NCBI GenBank assembly: GCA_905182985.1
Contig: CAJJDN010000178.1
Span: forward strand, 1 to 64,000
Source of the DNA: Paramecium sonneborni
Lineage: Eukaryota > Ciliophora > Oligohymenophorea > Peniculida > Parameciidae
Direction: 5' to 3'
DNA: 64,000 nucleotides
The notes beneath the pieces were generated by a model. The model ran no database searches. It was not told the DNA's origin and saw only the letters and a program-made list of their open reading frames with translations. Made by a program: the position numbers and the translations under genes. Position 1 is the stretch's first letter. The number at the start of each line of letters is the position of its first letter. Shown here piece after piece: positions 24,397-36,237 of the stretch.

Positions 24397-25758
24397 ATGA
24401 GAAAGTGTCTAACAAAGTACTGTCCTAAGAATACGAATTTTATTTGGTCAGAGATAGATTTCTAATTGAAAACATATATATATAGAATAAGTGATATGTT
24501 TAAAGATCTTCAATGTTAATTGCATGATCATGATTCAATTATTGGAATTTGTATTGATTTAAATTGTGAAGAGTATCAACATATCTTATGGTAATAGAAT
24601 TGAATAACTAGTTTAAAATGTATAATAAATGATCATCAACATGAGTCTCAGAATATTTTGGTGATCCAAGAAATTATAAATAGAAGAGAGAAACTCTTTA
24701 GATTAATTTAATATTTAAAGAATAAGGAAAATAGCTATTGTTAGATAAACAAAAGTATTTAGATATTAAATGTAGATGAATACAATTGGTTATAAGATTG
24801 TATACTAAATGGTAAATAGAATCCATACCCTTGTTTGACATTTGAAAATATATTTTTGACTGTATAGGATACATTTTTATCAAATATGGATGACCTGAAA
24901 TCTTAAGTGGATAAAAGTGTACATTCATTGAAATGTAATACTGAGAAATACAAAAAGATTTAATAATTCAAATAGAGAATGGATGATATAATAAGGACTA
25001 CATAGTCTTAAATTTATTTAAATTTTTAATCAATTATGCAAGATGAAAGTAATGAATAGAAATCAACAGACAATATATCAATGCCTTAAACAATCACTTT
25101 AAACTTATCATAAATAGATTAATTAGGAGATACCTAATAATTATTAATATTAGATAAAGATAGTTTTGAAAATTTAGAAAATACTTAAAATATAAAAATG
25201 ATTCAGAGTAATTTAACAAGTACTTCAAAATAGAAATTAGATGATACGATATGTCCTTTAATGCCAACACTTTAATTTTTAGATAAAACTACAAAAAGAG
25301 GTTTTTTAGGTAAGGCTAAAGTCAAATTTGAAGAGGGAGCCAAGATTATTTCAATGTAAAAGGATACAATTATTATATCATAAGAGTTGTATTCTCAAGA
25401 TAATGTAGAGATACGTATACGTATACTCTCATTTCTTCAAGGATGTGTTCATTTTGGATATGTTGAATAAACGACTTGTGAATTGACTAAAAATATTAAT
25501 AATGTTGGTAATTGGGCTTGTTTATATAATTAATGTAATGATCATCCAAAAATGGAGAAATTATAAGATTTTTGCATATAGATTGACAGTATTATAGGAT
25601 TGAATTTAAACTTTATAGAAGATATTGTTAGTCTTAGATTATTTACAAGAGATGGAATATTGATTTTATATTAGAAAAAGGGATCTTTAATGAAATAAAA
25701 GCAACATATTTATATATCATGTTTAGAAGGATTAGTTAAATTAGAAGTTTTAAATTGA
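24397..25758 (+). CDS. TRIM-like protein: B-box-like zinc finger, coiled coil, SPRY-like C-terminus
   Basis: 446 aa with one 21-nt intron (24591-24611) that removes an in-frame TGA. Near residue 45 a Cys/His cluster, CIDLNC ... HILCLKCIINDHQHE, fits a B-box. About 200 residues of Gln/Asn/Lys-rich, partly helical sequence follow. The C-terminal 170 residues (VHFGYVEQTT, GNWACLY, LRLFTRDGILILYQKKG) look like a B30.2/SPRY-type beta fold, a protein-binding module, though divergent. No RING finger is present, so ligase activity is not supported. The gene starts 91 nt from the divergent channel-like gene. Its 3' part is duplicated at 25900-26920. Confidence 0.7.
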
Positions 25759-27060
25759 TTAATTAATTAATAATCATTATTATTTTAATTGAGTTCTACA
25801 TCTTTTAGATTTTATTACTAATTAGATTCATCCATAACTCATTTTTATTAATTTCTAATAAATTATATCATAAATATAAACAGATTGAATATGAAATANT
25901 TGTTAGATAAACAAAAGTATTTAGATATTAAATGTAGATGAATACAATTGGTTATAAGATTGTATACTAAATGGTAAATAGAATCCATACCCTTGTTTGA
26001 CATTTGAAAATATATTTTTGACTGTATAGGATACATTTTTATCAAATATGGATGACCTGAAATCTTAAGTGGATAAAAGTGTACATTCATTGAAATGTAA
26101 TACTGAGAAATACAAAAAGATTTAATAATTCAAATAGAGAATGGATGATATAATAAGGACTACATAGTCTTAAATTTATTTAAATTTTTAATCAATTATG
26201 CAAGATGAAAGTAATGAATAGAAATCAACAGACAATATATCAATGCCTTAAACAATCACTTTAAACTTATCATAAATAGATTAATTAGGAGATACCTAAT
26301 AATTATTAATATTAGATAAAGATAGTTTTGAAAATTTAGAAAATACTTAAAATATAAAAATGATTCAGAGTAATTTAACAAGTACTTCAAAATAGAAATT
26401 AGATGATACGATATGTCCTTTAATGCCAACACTTTAATTTTTAGATAAAACTACAAAAAGAGGTTTTTTAGGTAAGGCTAAAGTCAAATTTGAAGAGGGA
26501 GCCAAGATTATTTCAATGTAAAAGGATACAATTATTATATCATAAGAGTTGTATTCTCAAGATAATGTAGAGATACGTATACGTATACTCTCATTTCTTC
26601 AAGGATGTGTTCATTTTGGATATGTTGAATAAACGACTTGTGAATTGACTAAAAATATTAATAATGTTGGTAATTGGGCTTGTTTATATAATTAATGTAA
26701 TGATCATCCAAAAATGGAGAAATTATAAGATTTTTGCATATAGATTGACAGTATTATAGGATTGAATTTAAACTTTATAGAAGATATTGTTAGTCTTAGA
26801 TTATTTACAAGAGATGGAATATTGATTTTATATTAGAAAAAGGGATCTTTAATGAAATAAAAGCAACATATTTATATATCATGTTTAGAAGGATTAGTTA
26901 AATTAGAAGTTTTAAATTGATTAATTAATTAATAATCATTATTATTTTAATTGAGTTCTACATCTTTTAGATTTTATTACTAATTAGATTCATCCATAAC
27001 TCATTTTTATTAATTTCTAATAAATTATATCATAAATATAAACAGATTGAATATGAAATA
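24738..27060. repeat. assembly duplication 3 (copies 24738-25898 and 25900-27060)
   Basis: 1161 bases repeated on either side of one N at 25899, apparently identical. Same signature as the others: unmerged contig overlap. Contains the 3' two thirds of the TRIM-like gene and its downstream spacer. Confidence 0.9.
25900..26920 (+). pseudogene. duplicate 3' fragment of the TRIM-like gene
   Basis: Same coding sequence as 24738-25758 with no start of its own; the frame opens at the N. Assembly artefact. Confidence 0.85.
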
Positions 27061-27230
27061 CAGATAATCCATTTCTTTTTAAATGTATATAGATAGACTA
27101 AGATTTTCTTAATACTACCAAGACATTAAAATATATACAATAAAATATAAATTAGACTTAAGATCCCAATATACTAAATTTAAAAAATAATACTAATTGA
27201 TTTAAACTAATTTATTTATTATTAAAATAA
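26921..27230. other. 310-nt intergenic spacer
   Basis: AT-rich, no open frame, no RNA gene. Upstream of the CHFR-like gene. Partly inside assembly duplication 3. Confidence 0.55.
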
Positions 27231-28865
27231 ATGTTAGCTTAACTCATTACTTTGAATAATTAGAGTTCTGAATCTTTAAATATTAATAAAGCAATCTTTA
27301 AAATTGGTAGAGATCCAACAAATGATAAATAACTATTAGATAATAAAGTAAGTTCTTTTCATTTATCTATTGAATTGGATGAAATGTAATTTACATTAAT
27401 TGATAACTCAAGTAATGGCACTTTTTTAAATGGAAAAAGAATTGGTAAGGGAAATAAAGTTATTATTCGAAATGGTGATATTATACATATTTTACCTGTT
27501 GAGAAGGTTTAAAAAAATGAAATTATTGGTTTCCAATTTATTACAGAAAAGATTACAGATTCCCGATTAAATTCTGATAAAATAACATCTAAAAGCTAAT
27601 TAAATAATAATTAATAGAAAGATGTCAATGATGAAATATAATATAATAATCATAATGATTATATTGATGAATTAGGTGATGAACTTTAATGCAATATTTG
27701 TAATGATTATTTATTTGAAGCTGTAACTATTAATCCATGTAATCATCATTTTTGTGGAGCTTGTCTTTCAAATTGGTTAGGTAATTAAAAATAGCATAAT
27801 GATTGTCCAAATTGTAGAACTAAAATTAAATCTATTATGATTGCTAGATTAATGAATAATTTAGTTGAAAAATGGTTAAAAAATAATCCATCTTAAAAAA
27901 GAGCAGATTCTTTAATAGATAAAATGAAATAAGAAAATATAATTTATAAGAATCCAAATTATTATCTTAACTTTGAAAAAGAATATAAATAAAATGAATA
28001 AATATAATAGAATGATTATGAAGAATTTTTAAGTAATGATGAAAATTTTGATGATAATAATCCAGATTTTTAATAGAATGAAATATTGAATCCAAATAAT
28101 TTCTTATTTGTTTAAGCATTTAATCCATAATTATTTAATCCTCTTATCTAATAATAATAGTAAGTAGTGTAACCTATACAAACTTGTAAAAGTTGTAATG
28201 GATAAGTTTGGAAACAATATTAATGCCATGATATTTAAATACATATAGGATGTTCATCATGTGGTAGATTGATACCAAAAAGATTATTAAGTATGTATTA
28301 TATCAATTATTATAAGATGATGAAGAAAATGAACAATTATAAATGTTTTGTTGTATTTGCAAAGTCTATGATTGTAAATTCTATTATGGAGATTGTACAA
28401 AAGCTAATTTAAATAAACTAATGTTAGTTAAAGATATTGGTAATAATTTTTAGATTCCACTTAATTTCATTAATGATGTAGAATACAATAGAATTTTGAA
28501 TCATCTCTAAGGAAAATAACACAATATAATCTATGAATTCATGATGGAACATTATATTAATAAAGGAGACTTTTATTTTGAACAAAATAAATCAACTTTC
28601 AATTTTCCATTACAAGATATTAATGTGAAAATTACTCCTAATACAGTAATTGAAATATATTCTACTTACTTAGCCTGTATGTTGGTAATGTCATAAGAAA
28701 TTAATGAATTTCATAATCTTTAGATATGTCCAATGTTGGAAATATGATGAAGCCCTTTTCTCATCGACAGATTGTTTCTATGGAATTAATTGTAGAACAT
28801 AACATCGAAACAAATTTCATGCAAATAAATATAATCATGTTTGTGAATAAACAAAGTTTGATTGA
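27231..28865 (+). CDS. CHFR: CHFR-type E3 ubiquitin ligase (FHA, RING, PBZ)
   Basis: About 524 aa. Residues about 20-90 form an FHA domain (FKIGRDP, SSFHLSI, DNSSNGTFLNG). A RING finger lies near residue 156: CNIC, CNHHFCGACL, CPNC. Cys pairs continue (CKSC, CSSC, CCIC). The protein ends with DCFYGINCRTQ..NKYNHVCEQTKF, the poly-ADP-ribose-binding zinc finger and tail that are the hallmark of CHFR, a mitotic checkpoint ubiquitin ligase. Intron one (28291-28316, 26 nt) is well supported. The second frame change before the PBZ is best explained by a 34-nt GTC...TAG intron at 28690-28723, with its borders less certain. Confidence 0.85.
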
Positions 28866-28898
28866 AATTAAATTAAAGTATTTATATAAATAACCGAA

Positions 28899-29565
28899 AT
28901 GAATTAAATACAAATAGAGGCATTAAGTGAACTCACAATCAATCTTTTAAATGTACATCGAACATCAATATATAGACTCTTAGATTATAACTGAAACCAG
29001 AAATTAGTACAATCGAATCATTCAGAAATCTTATCCTTTTATTTTAAGGAACTGAAGAATGGATCTAAATTAATAATGTATTATAATTCATTATGAAAAG
29101 AGTGCTCCATGGAGTAGATTAGTTTAATAATTATTAAAACCTAAGAGATTGATAAAGTTAATATAAAATCATTATAACTATGATCTCTCATAAAATGTAT
29201 ACCTATTAAATTATGAAATATTGGATGCATAACCTAAAAATGAAATTGAAGAAATAATTAATAGAATCGTTTGTGCTTTAATTAGTTATCATTATTAAGT
29301 TACTATACCTGATCCACCATAAGTTAGTTAAGTGAGTAGATTCACTTAATAAAATTCATAATCTTCGTTAATTATCAATGAATAAAATCAAGTCAATCAT
29401 TTCACAACTAGTTCTTCAATATCTACTATGATTCCACTTGAATTCTAAAATGAATAATCTGGAGAATCATAAAATACAAGAAGAGCTTAATATATACTAG
29501 ATAAACTAACAGATTAAATTAACAATAGTGTTGTTGGACATTATAATAAGTTATTTCAATATTGA
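28899..29565 (+). CDS. unknown protein, 206 aa
   Basis: Two 23-nt introns (28953-28975 and 29078-29100, the latter ending AAG) give a coding length that is a multiple of three, with stop TGA at 29563-29565. The N-terminal half is helical (EALSELTINLLN, APWSRLVQQLLKPKRLIKLI). The C-terminal half is Gln/Asn/Ser-rich. No motif recognised. It starts 33 nt after the CHFR-like stop. Confidence 0.65.
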
Positions 29566-29639
29566 TTATTCACTTAATATATATATATATAAATATAATA
29601 TTACTAATCACACTAATTTAATTTAATTATTATAAATAT

Positions 29640-30440
29640 ATGAAAAAGCGATTCTAGGATAAAGTTTGTCTTGTCACTGCTTCATCAACTGGAATTGGTT
29701 TAGCAATCAGTGAATAATTTGCCAAAGAAGGAGCTACTGTTATTATTAGCTCTAGAGATAAAAAACATATTGATGCAGCTGTTGAGAAAATTAGAAATTC
29801 TGGAGGAAAAGCTGAAGGATATCCTTGTCATGCTGGAAAAATTGAAGACCTATAAAAGATGATCTAATTTATCAAAGAAAAGTTTGGTCGCTTAGATATC
29901 CTTGTACCAAATGCTGCTGTCTCTACACATTTTGGATTTGTATTAGACATGACACCATAATAATATGATAAATTGTTTGAAGTAAATCTTAGAGGGATTT
30001 ACTTTTTAATACAAGCTGCTTATCCATTACTCAAAGTAGCTATCATTTTCATTATTTAAGGAGTCCAAAGATTCCAATATTGTTATCATATCCTCGATTG
30101 GTGGATATGAATCAGAAACAGGTTTAGGAATGTACAGTGTTACAAAAACAGCCTTATTAGGAATGACTAAAGTTCTGAGTAAAGATTTAACTCCAATCAG
30201 AGTTAATTGCTGTGCTCCTGTATTTAATAAGAATCATTTATCTAGGGCTTAATAAAAACAAAGTTTAGTTCAGTTCTATGGGAAGGTAAAGAATAAGCAG
30301 CTGCTGAATTCATGAGGGTTGAAAGACTTGGGGTCCCAGAAGATATAGGAAATGCTGTTGCTTTTCTTGCTTCATCAGAAGCTAGCTATGTCAATGGAGA
30401 AACACTAATTGTGGCTGGAAGAGCATCTCCAAGATTATGA
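29640..30440 (+). CDS. short-chain dehydrogenase/reductase (DHRS4-like)
   Basis: 249 aa; introns 30036-30060 (25 nt) and 30220-30245 (26), both at codon borders. The Rossmann motif is TASSTGIGLA (family TGxxxGIG, with Ala for the first Gly). VPNAAV replaces NNAG. The catalytic part reads IISSIGGYE followed by MYSVTKTAL (Ser, Tyr-x3-Lys). The CAPGLIKT and VNGETLIVAGR blocks are present. Closest in look to DHRS4-type NADP-dependent carbonyl reductases. The last three residues are PRL; DHRS4 ends in a peroxisomal SRL-type signal. PRL is only a weak match, so targeting is uncertain. Confidence 0.87.
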
Positions 30441-30470
30441 GAGTCTAAGTTATTAAATTATTTAGTCAAA

Positions 30471-30923
30471 TCATTAGAGTTTCTTTCGACTTTCTATTAT
30501 TTTTTATACTGAAAATATTGCCTCTTCTCTAAATTACAGATCAACATCTATTAGATTTTAAGGAAGACTTTCTTCTTCATCTTAGCTACATGCTTCCTCT
30601 TCTAATCTAAATGACTACATCTTTGTTTTTTTCGCCAGTCTAGTCTTAAAAGAATTCCCATTATAAACTCCTTTTTATTTTTTTTTCTTTAGCTTGATTG
30701 TATTTGTTGTACTTATATTTGATAAACTTTCAAATATTCCTTTCAATTCTTGTTCTGAATTGAAAACACTCTAAAGAGTATCTAAACTTTCTGATTCTTC
30801 TTCCTATTACTTTTATGTGTAGTAGCGATTAGCTTAAACTCTAATACTTTTAATTTATTAAATTTTTGGCTCCTATTCAACGTTCTTGAAATCAAACTAT
30901 TCTACATTAGATTAATTATTCAT
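30471..30923 (-). CDS. unknown charged protein, 150 aa
   Basis: Single exon of 453 nt, stop TGA at 30471-30473, start at 30921-30923. Acidic and Gln/Lys-rich (SESLDTLQSVFNSEQELKG), no membrane segment and no motif known to me. Convergent with the SDR gene, 30 nt between stops. The low-complexity composition argues for caution, but the uninterrupted frame in the ciliate code and the tidy spacing support a gene. Confidence 0.6.
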
Positions 30924-31239
30924 TATAACTATTAATCATTCATTATATATAAAAAAATAAATATTAATCTACCAATGACCTTATTCCTTTTTCATTCTAT
31001 AACAAATATTCATGCTTCTCTAAAATAGCAAGGTTTTTTCTAAATTAATAAGATTTTTAAAGTACAATTCAAATTTTCTAGTTTTGCATTTTTCTAATTT
31101 AATTTTTGGTTCTAAAATTGAACCGTAATTTATAACATTTTATTTCAAAGAATAAATTTTTTAGGTTTCATTCATAGAAATCAAATATTTAGATTAAAAT
31201 TGTTTAATATTGATAAAATAATTTTATAAATTTATGCTT
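30924..31239. other. 316-nt intergenic spacer
   Basis: AT-rich, no frame or RNA gene seen. Lies between two minus-strand genes. Confidence 0.5.
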
Positions 31240-32953
31240 TCAAAAACTATTCAAAATTATAATTTCTTCTGAACGAGGAAATTCAAAAATTGACCATAAT
31301 TTTTCTTAAGCTAAGTATTTTTTCATAATAAATTATTTCGAAAATTGATATTCTAATTATCCAACTTATTATTGTATTTTTAAAGAAAATGCAAATGTTT
31401 CACTAGGAATTAATTCAATTAAGATATTCTAACATTTACTAACTAAAATATTGATTTCATGATCAAATGATATATTAGTGTTTCTAAATTTTCCAATTTA
31501 ATCATCTATCTTTTCTAAATAAATTCTTAGCAGTAACGATAGAATTGGGACTTCATCAATTAATCTTATAAAGTAAATGTGTAAATATTTATCAATTAAA
31601 TTTTGAATAATCTAGTTTACTTATCTTTAATAATGAGAATCCTTTTTTATATATTATAACACATTTTATTTAAGTTGGTAAATATTTGATATGATAGGAA
31701 TGATGGCTTTTGTAAAAAAATATTAATGTTTCAATTTCTGAAAAATTTATAATTACAACAATTTAGTATCGTAAAAAAAAGTATAAGCTAGAGTAGTAAT
31801 AAAAAAACTTTATATATATTCCCAAAAATCATTTATTCTTTCAAATTCTTAAAATCTTCTTAATTTCATATCATCAATAAATTTATTGAAATCCAACTTT
31901 TAATGTCCCATAAGCATTGAATACTGAATAGGTTCTCTTAAATGAATTTAAAGTTTATTATTGATAATCTAAGAGGAAAGGGATATATTTAAATGTAGAT
32001 TTGAATTATTATTAACTAATCTGAATGAAAAGATGCCTAATTCTTTAGTAGGAAGGAAATCAAAAAATTAATGATTGATTAGAAAATTTGAGGCTTTATG
32101 GTATTCAACCAGCATATACTATATAATTTATGAAGGAAGAAAAGTGTTGTATAATATTTCACTTATAGTCCAAATATTTTTCTATTAAACTAATAAATTA
32201 AGATTAAGGGGTGATGCCTTTAGAAACTTAGAATTAGATGATCCATCTAATAGTTCACTCATAATCAAATATATGTGAATAACATCCTCATCCTTCTTCA
32301 TTAAACAATTACCAATAATATTGCTAAGATAAAATTAACAATTCATCATATTTCCAAATTATATGCTGAACTCTAAATCTGTAGGAGAATAACTCATTTT
32401 TTAAATTACTATTTCTTTATGTTCCCCTTCTCTCAAAAACATTCTAACCATCATTTATAAGTGTTTTTCAATCTTCGATTTTAAAGAATCTATCAATAAA
32501 AAAGCATCATAATCAATTAATTAAGCTTTTTAAAAACTATGTGATTAAGGATTTTTACCTAAATGAAACACCTCCTTCAATTTTATTTACTACATAATTA
32601 ATTTCAGTCTTTTTGTCTGTCACACTATAAGGAAACTCTCTAAAACTTATCAGTTCTTTAGGGACTTCTTTAATCTTATTTTCTATCTGAAAAAAACGCT
32701 AATCTATAATAGATATTATTAATTAATGTTTTGAATCACTTATATTTATTTTCATATTAATAATAAAATAATCACTTTTATGAATTTCATTTATTTATTC
32801 CACAAATCCATTGCACTTCTGATCATTTTTAGCAGAATTGTCTTTTTCTTATATTAATTTGTTTATTAATCCATTATTTCTACACAAGTACATATTTTCA
32901 AATTCATTAACCTATTAAATTTTATCTCGTATATCTTTATCATTTTTTTTCAT
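31240..32953 (-). CDS. unknown protein, about 556 aa
   Basis: Two introns (22 nt starting GTAAAA near 32550, and 21 nt near 31787) give a coding length that is a multiple of three. Start at 32951-32953, stop TGA at 31240-31242. The sequence is rich in Ile, Asn and Lys, with blocks such as SFREFPYSVTD and FLREGEHKEIV. No membrane segment and no catalytic motif recognised. Expressed probability is judged only from the open frame, the introns and the codon usage, which match its neighbours. Confidence 0.6.
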
Positions 32954-33208
32954 TTCTTCTCTTCCTTCATATCTTCCTAATTATTAAAAAATAATATGAT
33001 TCTATCTGAAAATAAAAATAGAGATTTAATTTCCATATAATATATTAAATTGATAATTGTGATATTTAAATTTTTCTACAACCTAAAAGAACATTATTAA
33101 ATTTATTAAATTTGATTATTTTTTTATTATTACACAACTTCAATCTCTTTTTACAAAGTCTAAATGATATTTTTAACAATTTATTACAATTTTTAATATT
33201 ATTTAATA

Positions 33209-34195
33209 ATGTATAATAATTTGGTTAATCATAAATTAGAAATTGAAGGTTTAAAGTTTGTTTATTAACATGAATAAAGACTTTGTGAGAGAGAATATGA
33301 CTCTGTTAAAATGATACTTGCTTAGTCTGAAAAAGAAAAATAATAAGCTCGACAGAAGTACCATCTGTTAAATTAGAAATATCAAGAAAAAAAAATAATT
33401 GATATTTTAGATGAATAATCATTACAATCTAAAATTAAAAATGATGGAACAAGACTATTTAAAACAGCAAAATATGCCATCTTAGGTTTAGAGAGAAAAT
33501 AGGATGAATTTGAATTACCAAATAAAACTGAAAAAATTTAAACAGAAAAATCTTAAACAGCAGACCCTTAAATTTAAACATTTTAAGCTTATGATTCACA
33601 GATTAATGCTAAATTTTTAGAAGATGAATAATCAAGAATTTATTAATCAGAAGATGAAAAAAATTATTCCTAAAGTCTTATAAATTTTATAAATGATTTT
33701 GAAAATGAAAGAAAAATCTACACAACTTAAGAACGAGTTCCTGATTATACAGATATACCTTAAAAATAAATTAAATCATAAGGTCAATCTGCTACAATTA
33801 CATTTACATATAAAGAATAACCAGAAAATCAAATTTCAGCTTAAAGTCAAGAAAAATAAATTGGTGAAAATGCTTATTTTCACTTTCATTAAAATACAAG
33901 CAGAACAGATATGGATAATAACATAGATTAATAATTAGAAATACTTTTAGATGACATATAAGGAATAGTAGATAAAAATACAAAATAAGCATAATAAACT
34001 CTAATAACTCATAAGCTAAGACTTTAAAATGAGAGACCTTAAAAAACCATCAATTTTTAGAGAAAAGCTAATTTTCATCCTGTAAACTTTGTGTAAAACT
34101 CATTATAACAAGAAGAACCCTTAACTAAAAGAGCTATTAATAATTCTAAATAAGTGGATAACTTAGATTAATTAATACTCGATCTCTGCAATTGA
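33209..34195 (+). CDS. coiled-coil/low-complexity protein, unknown
   Basis: 328 aa, single exon, stop TGA at 34193-34195. The first 75 residues are strongly helical (EREYDSVKMILAQSEKEKQQ). The rest is Gln/Glu/Asn-rich. No domain recognised. The last codons lie at the edge of assembly duplication 4, so the stop recurs at 35188. Confidence 0.65.
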
Positions 34196-36161
34196 TGAAT
34201 TATATTCTCCTATAAGAATTTTATTACTTAAATAAATATTGATTATATTATATTTATTTGAATTTATTTTATATAGGTTTATTATAATTGTTAATTAAAA
34301 AGCCTTCTCTAAATTTATCAATACAAAACCAAAAGAATAATTTTAGAAATGTAAATCACAAAACTTCTATATCACTTTATGTTGTATTAAATGTCTTCCA
34401 TATAAAAAGCAAAGATATTTTTCCCTTAAAATTTTCTCATATATGTATTAAACTTTCAAATTTTATTTTTTTTTTCTTCCAAACATTTCAAAAATAAATC
34501 AATTGATTTAAAATTTAAAAAAAATAGTTTTCATCTTAAACAAACAAAAAAAATTTTCCGAAGTTAAATGTCAATTAAATTTGTTTTTCAAATTTCTATA
34601 TGATTTACTCCTTAAAAAAATTTAGTTAATATAATATTTATTTTAATTAACCTTCTTATATTAACAATCTATGATAAAAATATCAGAAAGTTCAATAAAA
34701 TTATAAAATAAAAAATAACTCTTTTTAAATACTTTTATTAGTGAAAATAAATTTTCATGCTTTAGGAATTATTGATTGAGACGTTAGATTTTCTTTTTTT
34801 GAAAAAATTTAGTAAATAAAATTAAAATTTAACTTTTTTCAAAATTAAAAGTATTCCATATTTCCAGTGATTGTCAAGTATTTGTTAATTTATGTAATAT
34901 ATGATAAGGAGCATATTAACAAAAAATAGCATTTCATTGGTTTATAAATAATTTTTAGAAATTTTATATATTTTTGATATTCTTGGAAAATCAATAATTT
35001 TTGAATATAATTATAATGTAAAATTGGCCTCTCTAAAAAAATTTAACAACCCTAATTTAATATGTGGTTTAAATTTTTTAACTAAAAAAGGTTTATTTCT
35101 TTAATGAAAAAAATTTTTATAAAAATTATATATTTTTAACACATTTAAAATAAAAAAGAGATCTTGNTAATACTCGATCTCTGCAATTGATGAATTATAT
35201 TCTCCTATAAGAATTTTATTACTTAAATAAATATTGATTATATTATATTTATTTGAATTTATTTTATATAGGTTTATTATAATTGTTAATTAAAAAGCCT
35301 TCTCTAAATTTATCAATACAAAACCAAAAGAATAATTTTAGAAATGTAAATCACAAAACTTCTATATCACTTTATGTTGTATTAAATGTCTTCCATATAA
35401 AAAGCAAAGATATTTTTCCCTTAAAATTTTCTCATATATGTATTAAACTTTCAAATTTTATTTTTTTTTTCTTCCAAACATTTCAAAAATAAATCAATTG
35501 ATTTAAAATTTAAAAAAAATAGTTTTCATCTTAAACAAACAAAAAAAATTTTCCGAAGTTAAATGTCAATTAAATTTGTTTTTCAAATTTCTATATGATT
35601 TACTCCTTAAAAAAATTTAGTTAATATAATATTTATTTTAATTAACCTTCTTATATTAACAATCTATGATAAAAATATCAGAAAGTTCAATAAAATTATA
35701 AAATAAAAAATAACTCTTTTTAAATACTTTTATTAGTGAAAATAAATTTTCATGCTTTAGGAATTATTGATTGAGACGTTAGATTTTCTTTTTTTGAAAA
35801 AATTTAGTAAATAAAATTAAAATTTAACTTTTTTCAAAATTAAAAGTATTCCATATTTCCAGTGATTGTCAAGTATTTGTTAATTTATGTAATATATGAT
35901 AAGGAGCATATTAACAAAAAATAGCATTTCATTGGTTTATAAATAATTTTTAGAAATTTTATATATTTTTGATATTCTTGGAAAATCAATAATTTTTGAA
36001 TATAATTATAATGTAAAATTGGCCTCTCTAAAAAAATTTAACAACCCTAATTTAATATGTGGTTTAAATTTTTTAACTAAAAAAGGTTTATTTCTTTAAT
36101 GAAAAAAATTTTTATAAAAATTATATATTTTTAACACATTTAAAATAAAAAAGAGATCTTG
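34173..36161. repeat. assembly duplication 4 (copies 34173-35166 and 35168-36161)
   Basis: 994 bases repeated on either side of one N at 35167, apparently identical. Almost all of it is non-coding spacer, so the apparent 2-kb gene-free stretch here is really about 1 kb. Confidence 0.9.
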
Positions 36162-36237
36162 AGAAAAAGGTAATCATACTTAACTAATTTTAAAATTAGT
36201 CAAGTAATATTATTTAATTTTAATTATTTATTTTATT
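34196..36237. other. gene-free stretch, artificially doubled
   Basis: AT-rich DNA with poly-A/T runs between the coiled-coil gene and the K+ channel gene. Nothing recognisable on either strand. The only open frame here (34288-34497, copied at 35283-35492) is short and unlike a gene. The real length is about 1 kb after removing the duplication. Confidence 0.6.

Noticed and set aside
33693..33992. Overlapping ORFs on both strands
   Set aside because: Both are shadows of the 328-aa gene at 33209-34195, read in the wrong frame.
34288..34497. 69-aa standard-code ORF, repeated at 35283
   Set aside because: Low-complexity, no intron or neighbour support, and present twice only because of the assembly duplication.
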